Source: Acidimicrobiales bacterium (lineage in GTDB: Bacteria > Actinomycetota > Acidimicrobiia > Acidimicrobiales > Poriferisodalaceae). From it: a stretch of 7,372 nucleotides of DNA. Below the pieces are notes generated by a model. That model saw nothing but the letters and a program-made list of their open reading frames with translations, searched no databases and was not told the origin of the DNA. Positions 6,485 to 7,372 of this stretch are shown piece by piece. The position numbers were made by a program, and so were the translations under genes. The stretch is taken from contig JASMKJ010000001.1 of the NCBI GenBank assembly GCA_030749275.1, positions 1-7,372 of the forward strand, written 5' to 3'. Numbering within the stretch: position 1 is the first letter of the stretch; each line of letters opens with the position of its first letter.

Positions 6485-7372
<888 letters not shown>

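Overview
The window looks like chromosomal DNA from an F420-using bacterium. An actinobacterium (for example Acidimicrobiia-like) is my first guess and a SAR202-type chloroflexotan is an alternative. The reasons are a clear deazaflavin (F420)-dependent nitroreductase-family gene, frequent GTG starts, several starts without a Shine-Dalgarno sequence, and base composition only a little above half GC by eye. This placement is inference; no RNA gene or other taxonomic marker is present. Coding density is very high: no gap exceeds about 105 bases, and there is no sign of insertion sequences, CRISPR arrays, phage or tRNA genes.

Left block (1-1973, + strand): a tightly packed run made of the 3' end of an unrecognised gene, a crotonase-family enoyl-CoA hydratase/isomerase, a carboxymuconolactone-decarboxylase-family protein and an F420-dependent oxidoreductase of the Ddn type. 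The first three overlap by four bases at each junction (GTGA, ATGA) and the fourth follows after 20 bases, so this is probably one transcript. The content suggests a small catabolic or redox cassette, substrate unknown.

Middle block (2077-5358): a PhzS-like FAD monooxygenase on the - strand diverges, across only 38 bases, from a two-gene + strand operon. That operon encodes an S-adenosylhomocysteine hydrolase of the shorter archaeal/Thermotoga type and a DeoD-type purine nucleoside phosphorylase. Together the two enzymes would take SAH to homocysteine, adenine and ribose-1-phosphate. The hydrolase keeps nearly all known catalytic residues but has Gln where the ribose-binding catalytic Glu (human E156) is expected.

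Right block (5348-7372): an ArgE-like M20 deacylase (- strand) diverges from argG, an E. coli-type argininosuccinate synthase cut by the window end. Both fit arginine biosynthesis. The ArgE-like gene converges on deoD and their 3' ends overlap by 11 bases.

I do not see a clearly new molecular system. The most interesting points are the active-site substitution in the SAH hydrolase, its pairing with DeoD beside a PhzS-like oxygenase, and the ArgE-like/E. coli-type ArgG pair.
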